A stretch of 64,000 bases of DNA from Microvirga guangxiensis (GCF_900102135.1 NZ_FMVJ01000009.1:1-64000), one strand, 5' to 3'; positions 19,472 through 29,005 are shown, counted from the first letter of the stretch. Numbers and translations are program-made. The notes: generated by a model not told the origin, from the sequence alone.

Positions 19472-19485
19472 TTGATGCAGATCAA
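19472..19485. promoter_or_regulatory. FNR/FixK-type palindrome (best in window)
   Basis: TTGATGCAGATCAA is a perfect TTGAT-N4-ATCAA palindrome, and its flanks extend the symmetry (CC on the left, GG on the right). It is the exact consensus of the FNR/FixK anaerobox. It lies 98 bases upstream of the small membrane-protein gene at 19584 and about 160 bases upstream of the divergent gene starting at 19312. Confidence 0.75.
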
Positions 19486-19583
19486 GGCGCCTCAACGAAA
19501 ACAGCGTGAATTTGACACAAGGGTGATTGCTCGTACGGAGCTGGATGGAGGGACACGACCAGCCCGAGAGGATGGAGGCCACC

Positions 19584-19784
19584 ATGTTAGGCTGGATTGT
19601 CCGGGGTCTTCTGATCGTTACGGGCATTGTGACAGGCTGGTTCGTCGCGCAGGACGCCGCGATCTTCGGCGTCGCACAGGTGATGGTAGCTCTCCTGCTG
19701 ATCACCGCCGTGGTGGCCATCCTGGCATTCTGGCCATTTCAGTGGACCATCAGCCTGGACCGCTTTCGTAGTAAGTCGCGGTAG
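19584..19784 (+). CDS. Small two-helix membrane protein (66 aa)
   Basis: A 66-residue protein made almost entirely of two hydrophobic segments (residues 3-20 and 28-50) with a short basic C-terminus (DRFRSKSR). The ATG at 19584 is preferred over 19572 because GGAGG sits five bases upstream. The perfect FNR/FixK palindrome 98 bases upstream suggests induction at low oxygen. No family is recognised. The 174 bases to the next gene hold nothing clear. Confidence 0.55.
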   Translation: MLGWIVRGLLIVTGIVTGWFVAQDAAIFGVAQVMVALLLITAVVAILAFWPFQWTISLDRFRSKSR

Positions 19785-19958
19785 GAGCCGAGATCCCTGG
19801 AGATTGGGGACGCCGCGCCTGGAGGATGGGCGCAAGCCCTACCCTGAGACTCGACACGTGGGATTGCTTGATGCCCTGATCCGCATCACCACGGCGATCT
19901 ACGGCGTCCTGAAGGTGGCGGTCACCCGATGGGGTTGAGGAGATTCCACGACTTCCCA

Positions 19959-21839
19959 TCAGGCCTGCATCACATAGGTGCCGGGTGCATCGCACAGGGC
20001 AGGGTAGCCCTGCGCCGGAGCACCCAATGCAGGTGGACTGGTAGGCTCTCCGGAATGGGAGGCAAGCCAACAGGTCCATTCCGGCCACCACGAACCCTCG
20101 AACCGAGGTGCAACCCTGGTCCAGGTGTCGGGATCCACATAGTGGCCGCTAGCGGATCTCGTCAGAACCTGGAAGCTTCCTTTGGCCTGACTGGGATCGG
20201 CAACGATGCCAGCATTGTGACCTCCCTTCGTGAGAAGGAAAGTCACGTCGGTATCGGCCAGGAGATGGATCTTGAACGCCGAGCGCCAGGGCGCCACGTG
20301 ATCGCGCTCGGTGCCGACCGCAAAGATCGGAGCCCGGATGTCACTGATGGCGATAGGGCGACCATCGACCTGGAAGCGGCCTTCGGCGAGATCGTTGTCG
20401 CGGAAGAGCTGCCTCAGGTACTCCGTGTGCATGCGATACGGCATGCGGGTCGCATCGGCGTTCCAGGCCATGAGATCGTTCATGGGCGTGCGCTCGCCCA
20501 TCAGGTAATGCCGGACGAGCCGCGACCAGATGAGGTCGTTCGAGCGCAGGAGCTGAAAGGCTCCGGCCATCTGCCGCGTGTCGAGATAGCCCTGGCTGCG
20601 CATCAGGTCCTCGAGGAAGTGGAGCTGGCTCTCGTTGATGAACAGGGTGAGCTCCCCGGCCTCGCGGAAGTCCGCCTGCGCCGCCAGCAGGGAGATGGTG
20701 GCCAAACGCCTGTCGCCGTCGCGGGCCATGGCCGCGGCCGCTATGGAAAGAAGCGTGCCGCCGAGGCAGTAGCCAACCGCGTGAACCTTTTGATCAGGCA
20801 CGATGGCGTTCACGGCATCCAGCCCGGCCATCACCCCGAGAGTGCGGTAATCGTCCATGCCCAGGTCCCGGTCCTCGGCGATCGGGTTCTTCCAGGAGAC
20901 GATGAACACCGTGAAGCCTTGCTCCGTGAGGTATCGGACGAGCGAGTTCCGGGGTGACAGGTCGAGGATGTAGTACTTCATGATCCAGGCGGGCACGATC
21001 AGGATCGGCTCGGGCCTGACCCTGTCGGTTGTCGGCTCGTACTGGATCAGCTCGATGAGGCGGTTGCGGTAGATCACCTTGCCCGGCGTGACGGCCACAT
21101 CCCGGCCGACCTGGAACGCCTCCGTGCCGGCGGCAGGCTTCCCATGGACGATCCGCTCCCGGTCGTCCGCGAAGTTGCGCAGTCCCTGTACGAGGTTCCG
21201 GCCGCCTGTTTCCAGGATGCGCCGCTGGACGACGGGATTGGTGGCGATGAAGTTCGTCGGCGAGGCCATGTCGAGGATCTGGCGCATGGCAAACTCGACC
21301 ACCGCCTCATGCTGCCTCGTGACGCCGTCGACCCCGGTCGTGGCGTTGTCCCACCATTGCTGCTGGAGCAGGAAGCCCTGCTGAATGACATTGTAGGGCC
21401 ATTGCCACCACTCCGTCTCGGCAAAGCGGCGATCCTGGGGCAGGGGTTGGATGCAGGGCTCGGCTGTTCCCCCGGCTGCCGAACATTGAGCCGCGTACTG
21501 CGCCAGCCGCCCCCATGCGCGGGCTCCCTTCGCGGCGAGCTCGACCTGTTTGCCTGGGGAGATCGCCATATGGACAGCCCAGTCCATGAAGGCTCCGGCC
21601 ACGGCCGCGGGGGACAGGCCGGCCGTGAGGCGTGCCAGCCCCGCATGGGCGATATGGTCGAGGGAATCGCGGAGCTGGTGCAACTCGGCATCGTTCCAGT
21701 CGTCCAGAGGCCTCGGCGGCGCGGTCGCCTTGATGCCCTCGGCTGCCGGCTTGTCAGCGGAAGGAGGTGGCTGAACAACCTCCGACGTCCGTCTGGGTCC
21801 GCGGCTGCTTCTGAGGGGCGCTGTTGGGCGAGGGGGCAT
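19959..21839 (-). CDS. phaC: Class I polyhydroxyalkanoate synthase-like protein
   Basis: A 626-residue PHA synthase of the alpha/beta-hydrolase fold, polymerising (R)-3-hydroxyacyl-CoA on granules. Using the start at 21839, the nucleophile is Cys358 in GYCLGGT, and the other catalytic residues are Asp513 (GTERDHVAPW) and His541 (KGGHNAGIV). The N-terminal PhaC domain includes FADDRERIVHGKP and the DLSPRNSLVRYLTEQGFTVF block. The start at 21839 has GGAG eight bases upstream; a frame extends to 21890 without one. It is divergent from a USP gene and shares with it a FixK-type box, suggesting low-oxygen carbon storage. Confidence 0.9.
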   Translation of the reverse strand: MPPRPTAPLRSSRGPRRTSEVVQPPPSADKPAAEGIKATAPPRPLDDWNDAELHQLRDSLDHIAHAGLARLTAGLSPAAVAGAFMDWAVHMAISPGKQVELAAKGARAWGRLAQYAAQCSAAGGTAEPCIQPLPQDRRFAETEWWQWPYNVIQQGFLLQQQWWDNATTGVDGVTRQHEAVVEFAMRQILDMASPTNFIATNPVVQRRILETGGRNLVQGLRNFADDRERIVHGKPAAGTEAFQVGRDVAVTPGKVIYRNRLIELIQYEPTTDRVRPEPILIVPAWIMKYYILDLSPRNSLVRYLTEQGFTVFIVSWKNPIAEDRDLGMDDYRTLGVMAGLDAVNAIVPDQKVHAVGYCLGGTLLSIAAAAMARDGDRRLATISLLAAQADFREAGELTLFINESQLHFLEDLMRSQGYLDTRQMAGAFQLLRSNDLIWSRLVRHYLMGERTPMNDLMAWNADATRMPYRMHTEYLRQLFRDNDLAEGRFQVDGRPIAISDIRAPIFAVGTERDHVAPWRSAFKIHLLADTDVTFLLTKGGHNAGIVADPSQAKGSFQVLTRSASGHYVDPDTWTRVAPRFEGSWWPEWTCWLASHSGEPTSPPALGAPAQGYPALCDAPGTYVMQA

Positions 21840-21914
21840 CTCAGGCTCCAGACATGGTCCCTCACGGGAGGGTACGGGACTGCTGCACATTGACAGGTGC
21901 GCTGGCTCGGGGCG

Positions 21915-21928
21915 TTGCGCTGAATCAA
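21915..21928. promoter_or_regulatory. FixK/FNR-type box in divergent phaC-usp promoter region
   Basis: TTGCGCTGAATCAA matches TTG[A/C]-N6-TCAA. It lies in the 179-base region between the divergent PHA synthase and USP genes, 76 bases from the phaC-like start and 90 from the USP start, so it could serve either promoter. Confidence 0.5.
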
Positions 21929-22018
21929 AGCATCATCCGGGATTTCGACTACATCATGGTTCCATCGCTCACCCGGCGAGGATCCATCTCGCCCGGGCAG
22001 GCCAATGAGGAGTAGGCA

Positions 22019-22855
22019 ATGATCAGGGACGTGATGGTACATCTGGATGGCAGCCCCGAGGACGAAATTCGTCTGGAGTACGGGCAGACTCTGGCGTCCG
22101 GCGAAGGGGCCCACCTGATCGGCATCTTCACCAACCTGCTTCCTGACCTGTCGACCGCCATGCCGTTCGATGGCGGCGCTGCCGCCGTCGTGCAGATCGT
22201 CACCGAGCTTGAGCAGCAGGCCCGCAAGGACGGCGATGCCACGGCCGGGCGCCTGGCGGACAGGATCACCCGACTTCCGGTTCCGACGGAGCTGCGCCGC
22301 TTCGACGAGACCTTCGGCACCATGTCGATCAGGGTGGCTGAGCAAGCCCGCTACGCCGACCTCTTCGTCGCCACCCGTCCGTATGGTGCGGGTGACACTC
22401 CCGTGTGGCTTGACTTGGTCGAGGCCGTCCTCTTCGGCAGCGGACGCGGTCTCCTGGTCGTTCCGCCGGGTCACCGCCAATCGGGACCCGTTCGGACGGT
22501 TCTGGTGGCCTGGAACGGAAGCCGCGAGGCCGCCCGTGCCTTGGGCGAAGGGCTGGGGTTCATCCAGGATGCCGCGCGCACCGTCGTCCTGATGATCGAT
22601 CCCAAGGGCAACGCCCTTATGGGCCAGGACATCGAACGGCATCTCGCCCGCCACGGGGTGACGGCCGAGATCGTCGCAGTCGAAAGCCGGGGGCGCCGGG
22701 TTGCGGACGTGGTTCTCGATGAGGCGCGCCGCGTGTCCGCCGATCTCGTCGTCATGGGGGGCTACGGCCACACCCGCCTGCGGGAGCAGGTCTTCGGCGG
22801 CGCGACCCTGGACATGCTGACGATCTCGGACCGCCCCGTGCTCCTGGCGCATTGA
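22019..22855 (+). CDS. Universal stress protein
   Basis: A 278-residue universal stress protein with a GAGGAG ribosome binding site. The N-terminal half (MIRDVMVHLDGSPEDEIRLE) is a diverged Usp domain; the C-terminal half begins TVLVAWNGSREAARALGEGL and carries the conserved end VVMGGYGHTRLREQVFGGAT. The G-x2-G-x9-G-A pattern lacks the final Ser/Thr, so ATP binding is uncertain. It is followed 31 bases later by an NAD(P)H oxidoreductase gene in the same direction. Confidence 0.87.
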   Translation: MIRDVMVHLDGSPEDEIRLEYGQTLASGEGAHLIGIFTNLLPDLSTAMPFDGGAAAVVQIVTELEQQARKDGDATAGRLADRITRLPVPTELRRFDETFGTMSIRVAEQARYADLFVATRPYGAGDTPVWLDLVEAVLFGSGRGLLVVPPGHRQSGPVRTVLVAWNGSREAARALGEGLGFIQDAARTVVLMIDPKGNALMGQDIERHLARHGVTAEIVAVESRGRRVADVVLDEARRVSADLVVMGGYGHTRLREQVFGGATLDMLTISDRPVLLAH

Positions 22856-22886
22856 GCGGAACGCAGCCCCTGATGGAGGAGCCTGC

Positions 22887-23471
22887 ATGACACGCGTCGC
22901 CATCATCCAAGGCCATCCGTCTTCCCACAGTCGTCATTTCTGCCATGCGCTGGCCGATGCCTATGCCCAGGGCGCGGCCGAAGGAGGGCATCAGGTTCGC
23001 GTGGTGCCCGTGGCCGATCTCGACTTCCCGCTGCTGCGTTCGAAGAGTGATTGGGAGGGCGCCTTGCCGTCGCCTGCCATTGCAGAGGCACAGCAGGCGC
23101 TCGCCTGGGCCGAGCACCTCGTCATCATCTATCCCCTGTGGCTCGGCGGAATGCCGGCACTGCTCAAGGGCTTCATGGAGCAGGCCTTCCGGCCGGCCTT
23201 CATGACCGGGGGAGAAGGCCCGAAGGCGAGCTGGAAGACGGCTCTCAGAGGCCGCTCGTCCCGGATCATCATCACCATGGGCATGCCCGTGTTCGCGTAT
23301 CGCTGGTACTTCGGCGCGTACAGCCTCAGGAGCCTGAAGCGCAGCATTCTCTCGCTGGTCGGCATCGGTCCGAACCGCCACACGCTGGTCGGCATGATCG
23401 AGGGAATGAGCGATGCCAAACGCAAGGCATGGCTCAGCACTATGCGTAAGCTCGGAGCCAAAGCGCGGTAA
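22887..23471 (+). CDS. Flavodoxin-fold NAD(P)H oxidoreductase (KefF/quinone reductase type)
   Basis: A 194-residue flavoprotein. The N-terminus RVAIIQGHPSSHSRHFCHAL is the FMN/FAD phosphate-binding segment of the NQO1/KefF/MdaB family, and VIIYPLWLGGMPALLKGFME is the characteristic second motif. It would reduce quinones with NAD(P)H by two electrons and limit radical formation. It lies 31 bases after a USP gene and just before fragments of an ATPase and cytochrome c, so its original downstream partners may have been lost. Confidence 0.85.
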   Translation: MTRVAIIQGHPSSHSRHFCHALADAYAQGAAEGGHQVRVVPVADLDFPLLRSKSDWEGALPSPAIAEAQQALAWAEHLVIIYPLWLGGMPALLKGFMEQAFRPAFMTGGEGPKASWKTALRGRSSRIIITMGMPVFAYRWYFGAYSLRSLKRSILSLVGIGPNRHTLVGMIEGMSDAKRKAWLSTMRKLGAKAR

Positions 23472-23480
23472 GTGTGAGCC

Positions 23481-23754
23481 ATGTCGGGCATCCGGAAGGC
23501 CGCACCTGAAATCCCGTCCATGCTGCACCCACCTGCGATCCTGGGCGCACAGGGCATGCGGGATCTTGACCGCTTCGTCCGTCCCATTCTCTTGGTCATG
23601 CCTCTGCTGGGACTGATCCTGGGATTCGGCACGCGCCATGCCGGGGTCGGGCAGTGGTCCGGATCAGTCTGGGCCGCGGCCACGATCCCCGTTCTGGGTG
23701 CGCTATTCCTCGAGATCGTTGCAAGCCTACGCCGGGGATGTAGGGCTCGACATC
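23481..23754 (+). pseudogene. 5' fragment of a heavy-metal P-type ATPase gene
   Basis: The frame MSGIRKAAPEIPSM onward contains LDRFVRPILLVMPLLGLILG and AATIPVLGALFLEIVASLRRG, the first membrane hairpin of a P1B ATPase, clearly related to residues 44-105 of the intact ATPase at 51941. A net loss of bases near 23738 shifts the frame just before the GLDIV segment. The homology then stops abruptly at a junction with a cytochrome c fragment. Only about 90 of 670 residues remain. Confidence 0.75.
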
Positions 23755-23851
23755 GTGCATCACGACGGGTCATCCCTCCATGCCCCAGTTCCAGCTCGAT
23801 CCGGCCCAGATCAACGATCTGCTCGCCTATCTGAATTCCATTCAAGGCTAG
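23755..23851 (+). pseudogene. 3' fragment of a cytochrome c gene
   Basis: The sequence encodes ITTGHPSMPQFQLDPAQIND followed by a short helix and TAG stop, matching the last 31 residues of the cytochrome c at 56252-56575 almost exactly at protein level. The heme-binding half is absent. It is fused to the ATPase fragment on its left, so this is the join of a partial copy of the 52-56.6 kb segment after an internal deletion. The next 446 bases (23852-24297) contain no gene I can support. Confidence 0.75.
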
Positions 23852-24297
23852 AGACTTGCTCACTCGCGCACGACGCGGACGAGATCTGACCGTGAGAGAG
23901 TACGTTCATCGTCTCGCTCCCGAGAAGCAGCGCCGGGTCTCCAGCGCATCAACGCTGGTGGTCGCAGCTTCGGACAAATCTGCTATGCCTGTTTTCGCCT
24001 ATGCTCCTTGAACAAGGCGGGTTTGGTCCTCCCAGACAGCAATCAGTGAACACGTCCGATTGAACACCAACGGGAGAGGCCGTAAAGCTGAGAAGACTTG
24101 CTCAGGCGACAACGCCATCATGCCGCATCCTCACGAGCCTGTTGGGCTGTGTTGGGGTAATCTGTCGCTGCCAATCCCTTCTCGCGAAGAGAGAAGAAAG
24201 AATGGCTTCGGCTGAGAGGAGCAATTGCACCTTCATCCGAAGCATTGCATTGGCTCCTGCATCTTGGCCAACATTGCAATCCCGCACGGGCAGATCT

Positions 24298-25815
24298 ATG
24301 ACCAGCCCGATGCGGCGAAGCGGAGCTTGGAGTACGGCTGACGGTACTCGGGTCTTGGATCCCATCCTGCGAAACAGGATTATGTCGCCGGACGAGGCGG
24401 CCGCCCTTATCCCCTCCGGCGCGAATGTCGGGATGAGCGGCTTCACCGGAGCCGGGTATCCGAAGGAAGTCCCGCTCGCCCTCGCGCGACGCATCGTGGG
24501 GGCGCACGAGGGCGGCGAAGCGTTCAAGATCGGGGTCTGGACCGGCGCTTCGACCGCCCCGGAGCTCGACGGGGTACTGGCCAAGGTCGACGGCGTCGAG
24601 ATGCGTCTGCCCTACCAGTCGGACCCGACCTGCCGGCAGCACATCAATGCCGGTGAGATGGACTATCTCGACATTCACCTGTCGCATGTGGGCCAGTTCG
24701 TCTGGTTCGGTTTCCCGGCCACCTCGACGTCGCCGTCATCGAGGTTGCGGCAGTTCTCGACGGAGACGCCTGATCCCCTCCTCGTCGGTCGGGAACAACA
24801 AAACCTGGCTCGATCGGGCCGACAAGATCATCCTCGAGGTGAACCACAGGCAAAGCCTCAACCTCGAGGGTATGCACGACATCTACTATGGCACGCGGCT
24901 GACGCACCCGAGCGACCGCATCGGGATCCCGTATCTCACCTGCGACCCGGACAAGATCGTCGCCATCGTCGAGACGAACCAGCCGGACCGGAACACCACC
25001 TCCACGCCGCCGGACGAGACCTCGCGGCTAATCGCCGGGCACATGATCGGGTTCCTGCAGCACGAGGTCAAGAAAGGCGGCCTGTCGAACACGCTCCTGC
25101 TCCTGCAGTCCGGGGTCGGCAACGTGGCCAATGCCGTGTTTGCCAGTCTGAAAGACAGCCCGTTCGAGAACCTCACCGCCACACGGAAGTGCTTCAGGAC
25201 GGCATGCTCGACCTGCTCGCCGATGGCAAGCTGACCTTCCCGTCGGCGACCGCTCTGTCGCTGAGTCACGAGGGACTGGCGCGCTTCGAAGCCGGGATCG
25301 AGGAGTCCCGCAGGAAGATTGTTCTGCGGCCGCAGGAGATCAGCAATCATCCGGAGATCGTTCGCAGGCTCAGGGTGATTGCCATGAACGGGATGATCGA
25401 GGCCGACATTTACGGCAATGTGAACTCCACCCATGTGATGGGATCGAGCATCATGAACGGGATCGGCGGCTCCGGCGACTTCGCCCGCAACGCCTTCATC
25501 TCGTTCTTCATGACGCCGTCGGTGGCGAAGGGCAGAATGATCTCGTGCATCGTGCCCATGGTCTCCCATGTTGACCATACGGAGCACGACGTCCAGGTCA
25601 TCGTCACGGAACAGGGGCTTGCCGATCTTCGGGGCTTGGCGCCGCGGCAGCGGGCCCGCCTCATCATCGAGAACTGCGCCCACCCCCACTTCCGTCCCGC
25701 GCTCCAAGAGTATTTCCAGCGCGCTCTGAAGGACGCGCCGGGCCGGCACACGCCGCACCTGCTGGACGAGGCTCTCAGCTGGCATACACGCTATCTTCGA
25801 CACGGCTCGATGTAG
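24298..25815 (+). pseudogene. Acetyl-CoA hydrolase/transferase gene with three single-base losses
   Basis: Read across frames, this is a family I CoA-transferase (acetyl-CoA hydrolase or succinyl-CoA:acetate CoA-transferase). The first frame gives SPDEAAALIPSGANVGMSGF and ends near 24712. The second supplies GHLDVAVIEVAAVLDG to about 24766. The third has SVGNNKTWLDRADKIILEVN to about 25183. The original frame resumes with the GIGGSGDFARNAFISFF glycine-rich block and the TEHDVQVIVTEQGLADLRGL signature. Each break is explained by one missing base and the sum restores the frame. The start is uncertain. Either a recent pseudogene or sequence error. Confidence 0.8.
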
Positions 25816-25930
25816 ATCGGAGCCTTTCTCACAGGCTCCTTGCTCCTGAGCCGGCGAGTTTTGCCGTTGATGCAACCCCTTGATGATCCGGAGGCTCGAT
25901 CCATGGGCACGTTCGAGCTGTCATAATGGT

Positions 25931-25953
25931 GTGGGGAGCCGAATTCTCCCCAC
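25931..25953. terminator. Hairpin between convergent genes
   Basis: GTGGGGAG and CTCCCCAC form an eight-base-pair stem around a seven-base loop, in the 166-base gap between the converging CoA-transferase remnant and the host-attachment gene. No long T-run follows on either side, so a terminator role is only likely. Confidence 0.45.
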
Positions 25954-25981
25954 CCAGCTTTCACCTTGGTGTGGCAGAGGT

Positions 25982-26425
25982 TCAGGCCCGACCTGTCAGG
26001 TGCTGCTCGATTTCATAGACGGGATGCTTTGTCAGGTCCTTGTTAACCTCGGCAAGAATCCGCTGTTTTGCCGCATCGGAGAAACAGTTGCGCAACTCCG
26101 CCAGGGTGCGCGGGGGCGCCGCCACCACGATTGCGTTCACGTCCCCGCGGAAGCAGGCGGCATTGACCGTCTCCGCCACCTCACCCGCGAATTTGCGCTC
26201 GGCGAGCTCATGCCAGTCGGTCTGCTCGACGGCTCCGCGCTGGGCGCGCACCCCGGGCCGATCGGTGCCGTGCTGATGGGTTTGCGGATTATCGGGAGCT
26301 TGCAGGACACGCTCGACCTTAAAGTTGGGATAGACGTCATCCCCCTGGTTTTTCAGGAACAGGGCTTTGCGGCCGTCGCTGACGAGGATCATTCCGTCAT
26401 GGGGGATCTTGAGGTCTTTGTTCAC
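25982..26425 (-). CDS. Host attachment (Host_attach) family protein
   Basis: A 147-residue protein of the family annotated as required for attachment to host cells, first described in Agrobacterium. Visible family features are the N-terminal VSDGRKALFLKNQGDD strand, the polar middle, and the C-terminal VVAAPPRTLAELRNCFSDAA helix. The GTG start at 26425 is chosen because AAGGAGC lies just upstream; a longer frame lacks such a site. The fold resembles eRF1-like domains and the attachment role may not be general. It is convergent with the CoA-transferase remnant. Confidence 0.75.
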   Translation of the reverse strand: MNKDLKIPHDGMILVSDGRKALFLKNQGDDVYPNFKVERVLQAPDNPQTHQHGTDRPGVRAQRGAVEQTDWHELAERKFAGEVAETVNAACFRGDVNAIVVAAPPRTLAELRNCFSDAAKQRILAEVNKDLTKHPVYEIEQHLTGRA

Positions 26426-26766
26426 AATGATGCTCCTTCTCACGGGAGCGATTCTTACGCATCGCGGCGCGCACATGCTTTGACCCAGATCATCCCTTGC
26501 CAGGTGATCTCTGGCTTATCCTGAAGGAATGACCGGAAGAACCAAGCTTCTGCGACGGCGCATCGTCACTGTCTCACGGCAATGTCCATCAACCTGAGAG
26601 TACCACAACAAGGCTTGCCTTGTTGATTTCAGGTGATCTGGCCTGCTGCGGTTTTCCATTCCGCAATCGCGGGTGGACGATGCGCTCTGGCGCGGAGGTG
26701 AACGGCGCCTAAGCAGTGATGTTGCGAACGCGGACGCGAGAGGCGCTTGCCCTACTCCCCGAGGCT

Positions 26767-26780
26767 TTGCGGTAGATCAA
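26767..26780. promoter_or_regulatory. FixK/FNR-type box upstream of usp
   Basis: TTGCGGTAGATCAA matches TTG[A/C]-N6-TCAA. It lies 72 bases upstream of the USP start at 26853, a distance compatible with a FixK/FNR-activated promoter in between. The rest of the 427-base stretch 26426-26852 holds no gene I can support. Confidence 0.6.
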
Positions 26781-26852
26781 GGCGCGGCTTGCGGGCCAGA
26801 CCATATTCTTACCTGGATTTCAATCAGAGTTGAGAGATAGGGAGGGAGCAAC

Positions 26853-27695
26853 ATGGTCCAGAATATCAAGAGCGTGCTGATCGGCCTGACAAAGGAATTC
26901 GGCCCGGATGAGGTCTCGTCCGCCCTCGGGTATGGGCTCTCCTTAGCGCAGCAGGCCGCAGCGCATGCCACCGTCCAGGCGGTCTCCGTGAAGCTGGATC
27001 TGACGAGTGCCGGGGTCAGCAGGGTCGTTTCGGGTATCGTCCAGGCCGAGAACCGGCGCCTCCAAGCCCTCGCCGAAGCGGCCGCCCGCAGTGCCCAGGC
27101 CGACGCCGCGGCGGCGGGTGTGATCTGCTCTGCCAGAGCCCCACATCTTAGCTATCCAGACCTGCTGGCTGTGTTCAGGGCTCAAGCCCGTCTGAATGAC
27201 CTCACCATCGTCGATGCTGAACCGGAAGCCCTTACGCTCGACCGGGACCTGATCGAGGCCCTGCTGATGGACAGCGGGCGGCCGCTCCTCGTCGTCCCAT
27301 CCGACCAGGACGTGTTCGGCACCCGGCGGATTATCCTGGCCTGGGACGGCAGCGGGCGGGCGGCCCGCGCGGCGGCCGACGCCCTGCCGTTCCTGCGGGC
27401 CGCCGAGACCGTGGAGATCGTCTCGGTGACCGGAGAGAAGGACCTGGCCGATACCGTCCTGGGCGCCGACATCGCGCCGCACCTGACCCGCCACGGCGTC
27501 AACGCTGTTGTCCAGACGCTGCCGGCTTTGGAAGGCGACGTCGCCGAGACGCTGCGCAACCACGCCACCCTGACCCGCGCTGACATGATCGTGATGGGCG
27601 GCTACGTTCACTCGCGGTTGCGCGAGCTGATGTTCGGCGGCGTCACCCAGTCCCTGCTGAAGCAGAGCCCGGTGCCGCTGTTCCTGTCCTACTGA
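26853..27695 (+). CDS. Universal stress protein, two domains
   Basis: A 280-residue universal stress protein with GGGAGG upstream. The N-terminal Usp domain begins NIKSVLIGLTKEFGPDEVSS; the second begins RRIILAWDGSGRAARAAADA and ends MIVMGGYVHSRLRELMFGGV. It is a close paralogue of the USP at 49884-50723: both share the GEKDLA segment, the middle layout and the identical ending SPVPLFLSY. A FixK-type box lies 72 bases upstream. The alcohol dehydrogenase follows 185 bases later. Confidence 0.88.
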   Translation: MVQNIKSVLIGLTKEFGPDEVSSALGYGLSLAQQAAAHATVQAVSVKLDLTSAGVSRVVSGIVQAENRRLQALAEAAARSAQADAAAAGVICSARAPHLSYPDLLAVFRAQARLNDLTIVDAEPEALTLDRDLIEALLMDSGRPLLVVPSDQDVFGTRRIILAWDGSGRAARAAADALPFLRAAETVEIVSVTGEKDLADTVLGADIAPHLTRHGVNAVVQTLPALEGDVAETLRNHATLTRADMIVMGGYVHSRLRELMFGGVTQSLLKQSPVPLFLSY

Positions 27696-27880
27696 GGGCA
27701 GGGGCCGACAAGCTACATCGGGCCAGGGTGGAAGTCGAACCTCATCGTTCGTCTCGCGTCGCGGTCGGGTGGCCAGGTTGACCACTGGGGGAGGCATGCC
27801 ACCACGCTTGCCCGCTCCCATTCCGCGAGGGCGATGGCGCGGCCTATTAGCCATCAGCGTCCACACAGGAGGAATTCGCC

Positions 27881-28954
27881 ATGCCCAAGATGAAAGCCGC
27901 CATCTTCGTCGAGCCCGGCCGCATCGTGCTCGACGAGAAACCGATCCCTGACGTCGGCCCGCTCGATGCCCTTATTCGGATCACTACGACTACGATCTGC
28001 GGCACCGACGTCCACATCCTCAAGGGCGAGTACCCAGTCGCCCGCGGCCTGACCATCGGCCACGAGCCTGTCGGCGTGATCGAGAAGCTCGGCTCTGCGG
28101 TCCAGGGGTACCGGGAGGGGCAGCGTGTTATCGCTGGCGCGATCTGCACCTCCGGCCACAGCCATGCGGCCCTGTGCGGGTGCCATGCCCAGGACGGCCC
28201 CGGCACGCGGCACGGTTGGAAGGGCATGGGCGGCTGGAAGTTCGGCAACACCATCGACGGCACCCAGGCGGAGTACGTGCTCGTGCCCGATGCCACGGCC
28301 AACCTAGCCACGGTTCCAGACGGGCTCACCGACGAGCAGGTGCTGATGTGCCCGGACATCATGTCGACCGGCTTCTCCGGCGCGGAGAGCGGCGCCATCC
28401 GCATCGGCGACACGGTGGCGGTGTTCGCCCAGGGTCCGATCGGCCTGTGCGCGACCGCCGGCGCCCGTCTGATGGGCGCGACCACCATCATCGCCGTCGA
28501 CAGCGTGCCCGCCCGCATGGAGATGGCCCGCAGCATGGGCGCGGACCACGTGATCGACTTCACGGCTTCCGACCCCGTGACGGAGATCATGCGGCTGACC
28601 GACGGCCGCGGAGTGGACGTCTCCATCGAGGCTCTCGGCCGTCAGCAGACCTTCGAGGGCGCCCTGCGCGTACTGCGCCCCGGGGGCACGCTGTCGTCGC
28701 TGGGTGTCTACTCGGGCGACCTGAAGATCCCGCTCGATGCCTTCCTGGCGGGCCTGGGCGATCATACTATCCGGACGACGCTCTGCCCGGGCGGCAAGGA
28801 GCGCATGCGCCGCCTCATGGAGGTGATCGCCTCCGGACGGGTCGACACGCGCCCGCTCGTGACCCATCGCTTCAAGCTCGATCAGGTCGAGGAAGCCTAC
28901 GACCTGTTCGCAAACCAGCGCGATGGCATGCTCAAGGTGGCGATCACGCCCTGA
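27881..28954 (+). CDS. Zinc-dependent alcohol dehydrogenase (MDR family)
   Basis: A 357-residue medium-chain alcohol dehydrogenase. Catalytic zinc ligands appear as Cys40-type TICGTDVHILKGEYP and the GHEPVGVIEKLG histidine-glutamate pair. The nucleotide-binding motif is VFAQGPIGLCATAGARLMGA. The structural zinc loop is degenerate, as in isopropanol/2,3-butanediol type enzymes. GGAGG sits upstream of the start. It is followed 51 bases later by the P2-type ATPase and would regenerate NAD(P)+ by reducing aldehydes or ketones in fermentative conditions. Confidence 0.88.
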   Translation: MPKMKAAIFVEPGRIVLDEKPIPDVGPLDALIRITTTTICGTDVHILKGEYPVARGLTIGHEPVGVIEKLGSAVQGYREGQRVIAGAICTSGHSHAALCGCHAQDGPGTRHGWKGMGGWKFGNTIDGTQAEYVLVPDATANLATVPDGLTDEQVLMCPDIMSTGFSGAESGAIRIGDTVAVFAQGPIGLCATAGARLMGATTIIAVDSVPARMEMARSMGADHVIDFTASDPVTEIMRLTDGRGVDVSIEALGRQQTFEGALRVLRPGGTLSSLGVYSGDLKIPLDAFLAGLGDHTIRTTLCPGGKERMRRLMEVIASGRVDTRPLVTHRFKLDQVEEAYDLFANQRDGMLKVAITP

Positions 28955-29005
28955 TTGCTCCCGGGTGGGACGCAGCACTCTACATGCAACTGGGAGGAGA
29001 CGACG

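Noticed and set aside
21074-22906. A 610-residue minus-strand frame opposite the USP at 22019
   Set aside because: It is a shadow of the PHA synthase and USP genes, with low-complexity composition and no family features.
24142-25815. A single 557-residue open frame for the CoA-transferase
   Set aside because: Its middle third is an Arg/His/Pro-rich out-of-frame reading; conserved residues lie in the other frames, so it is better treated as frameshifted.
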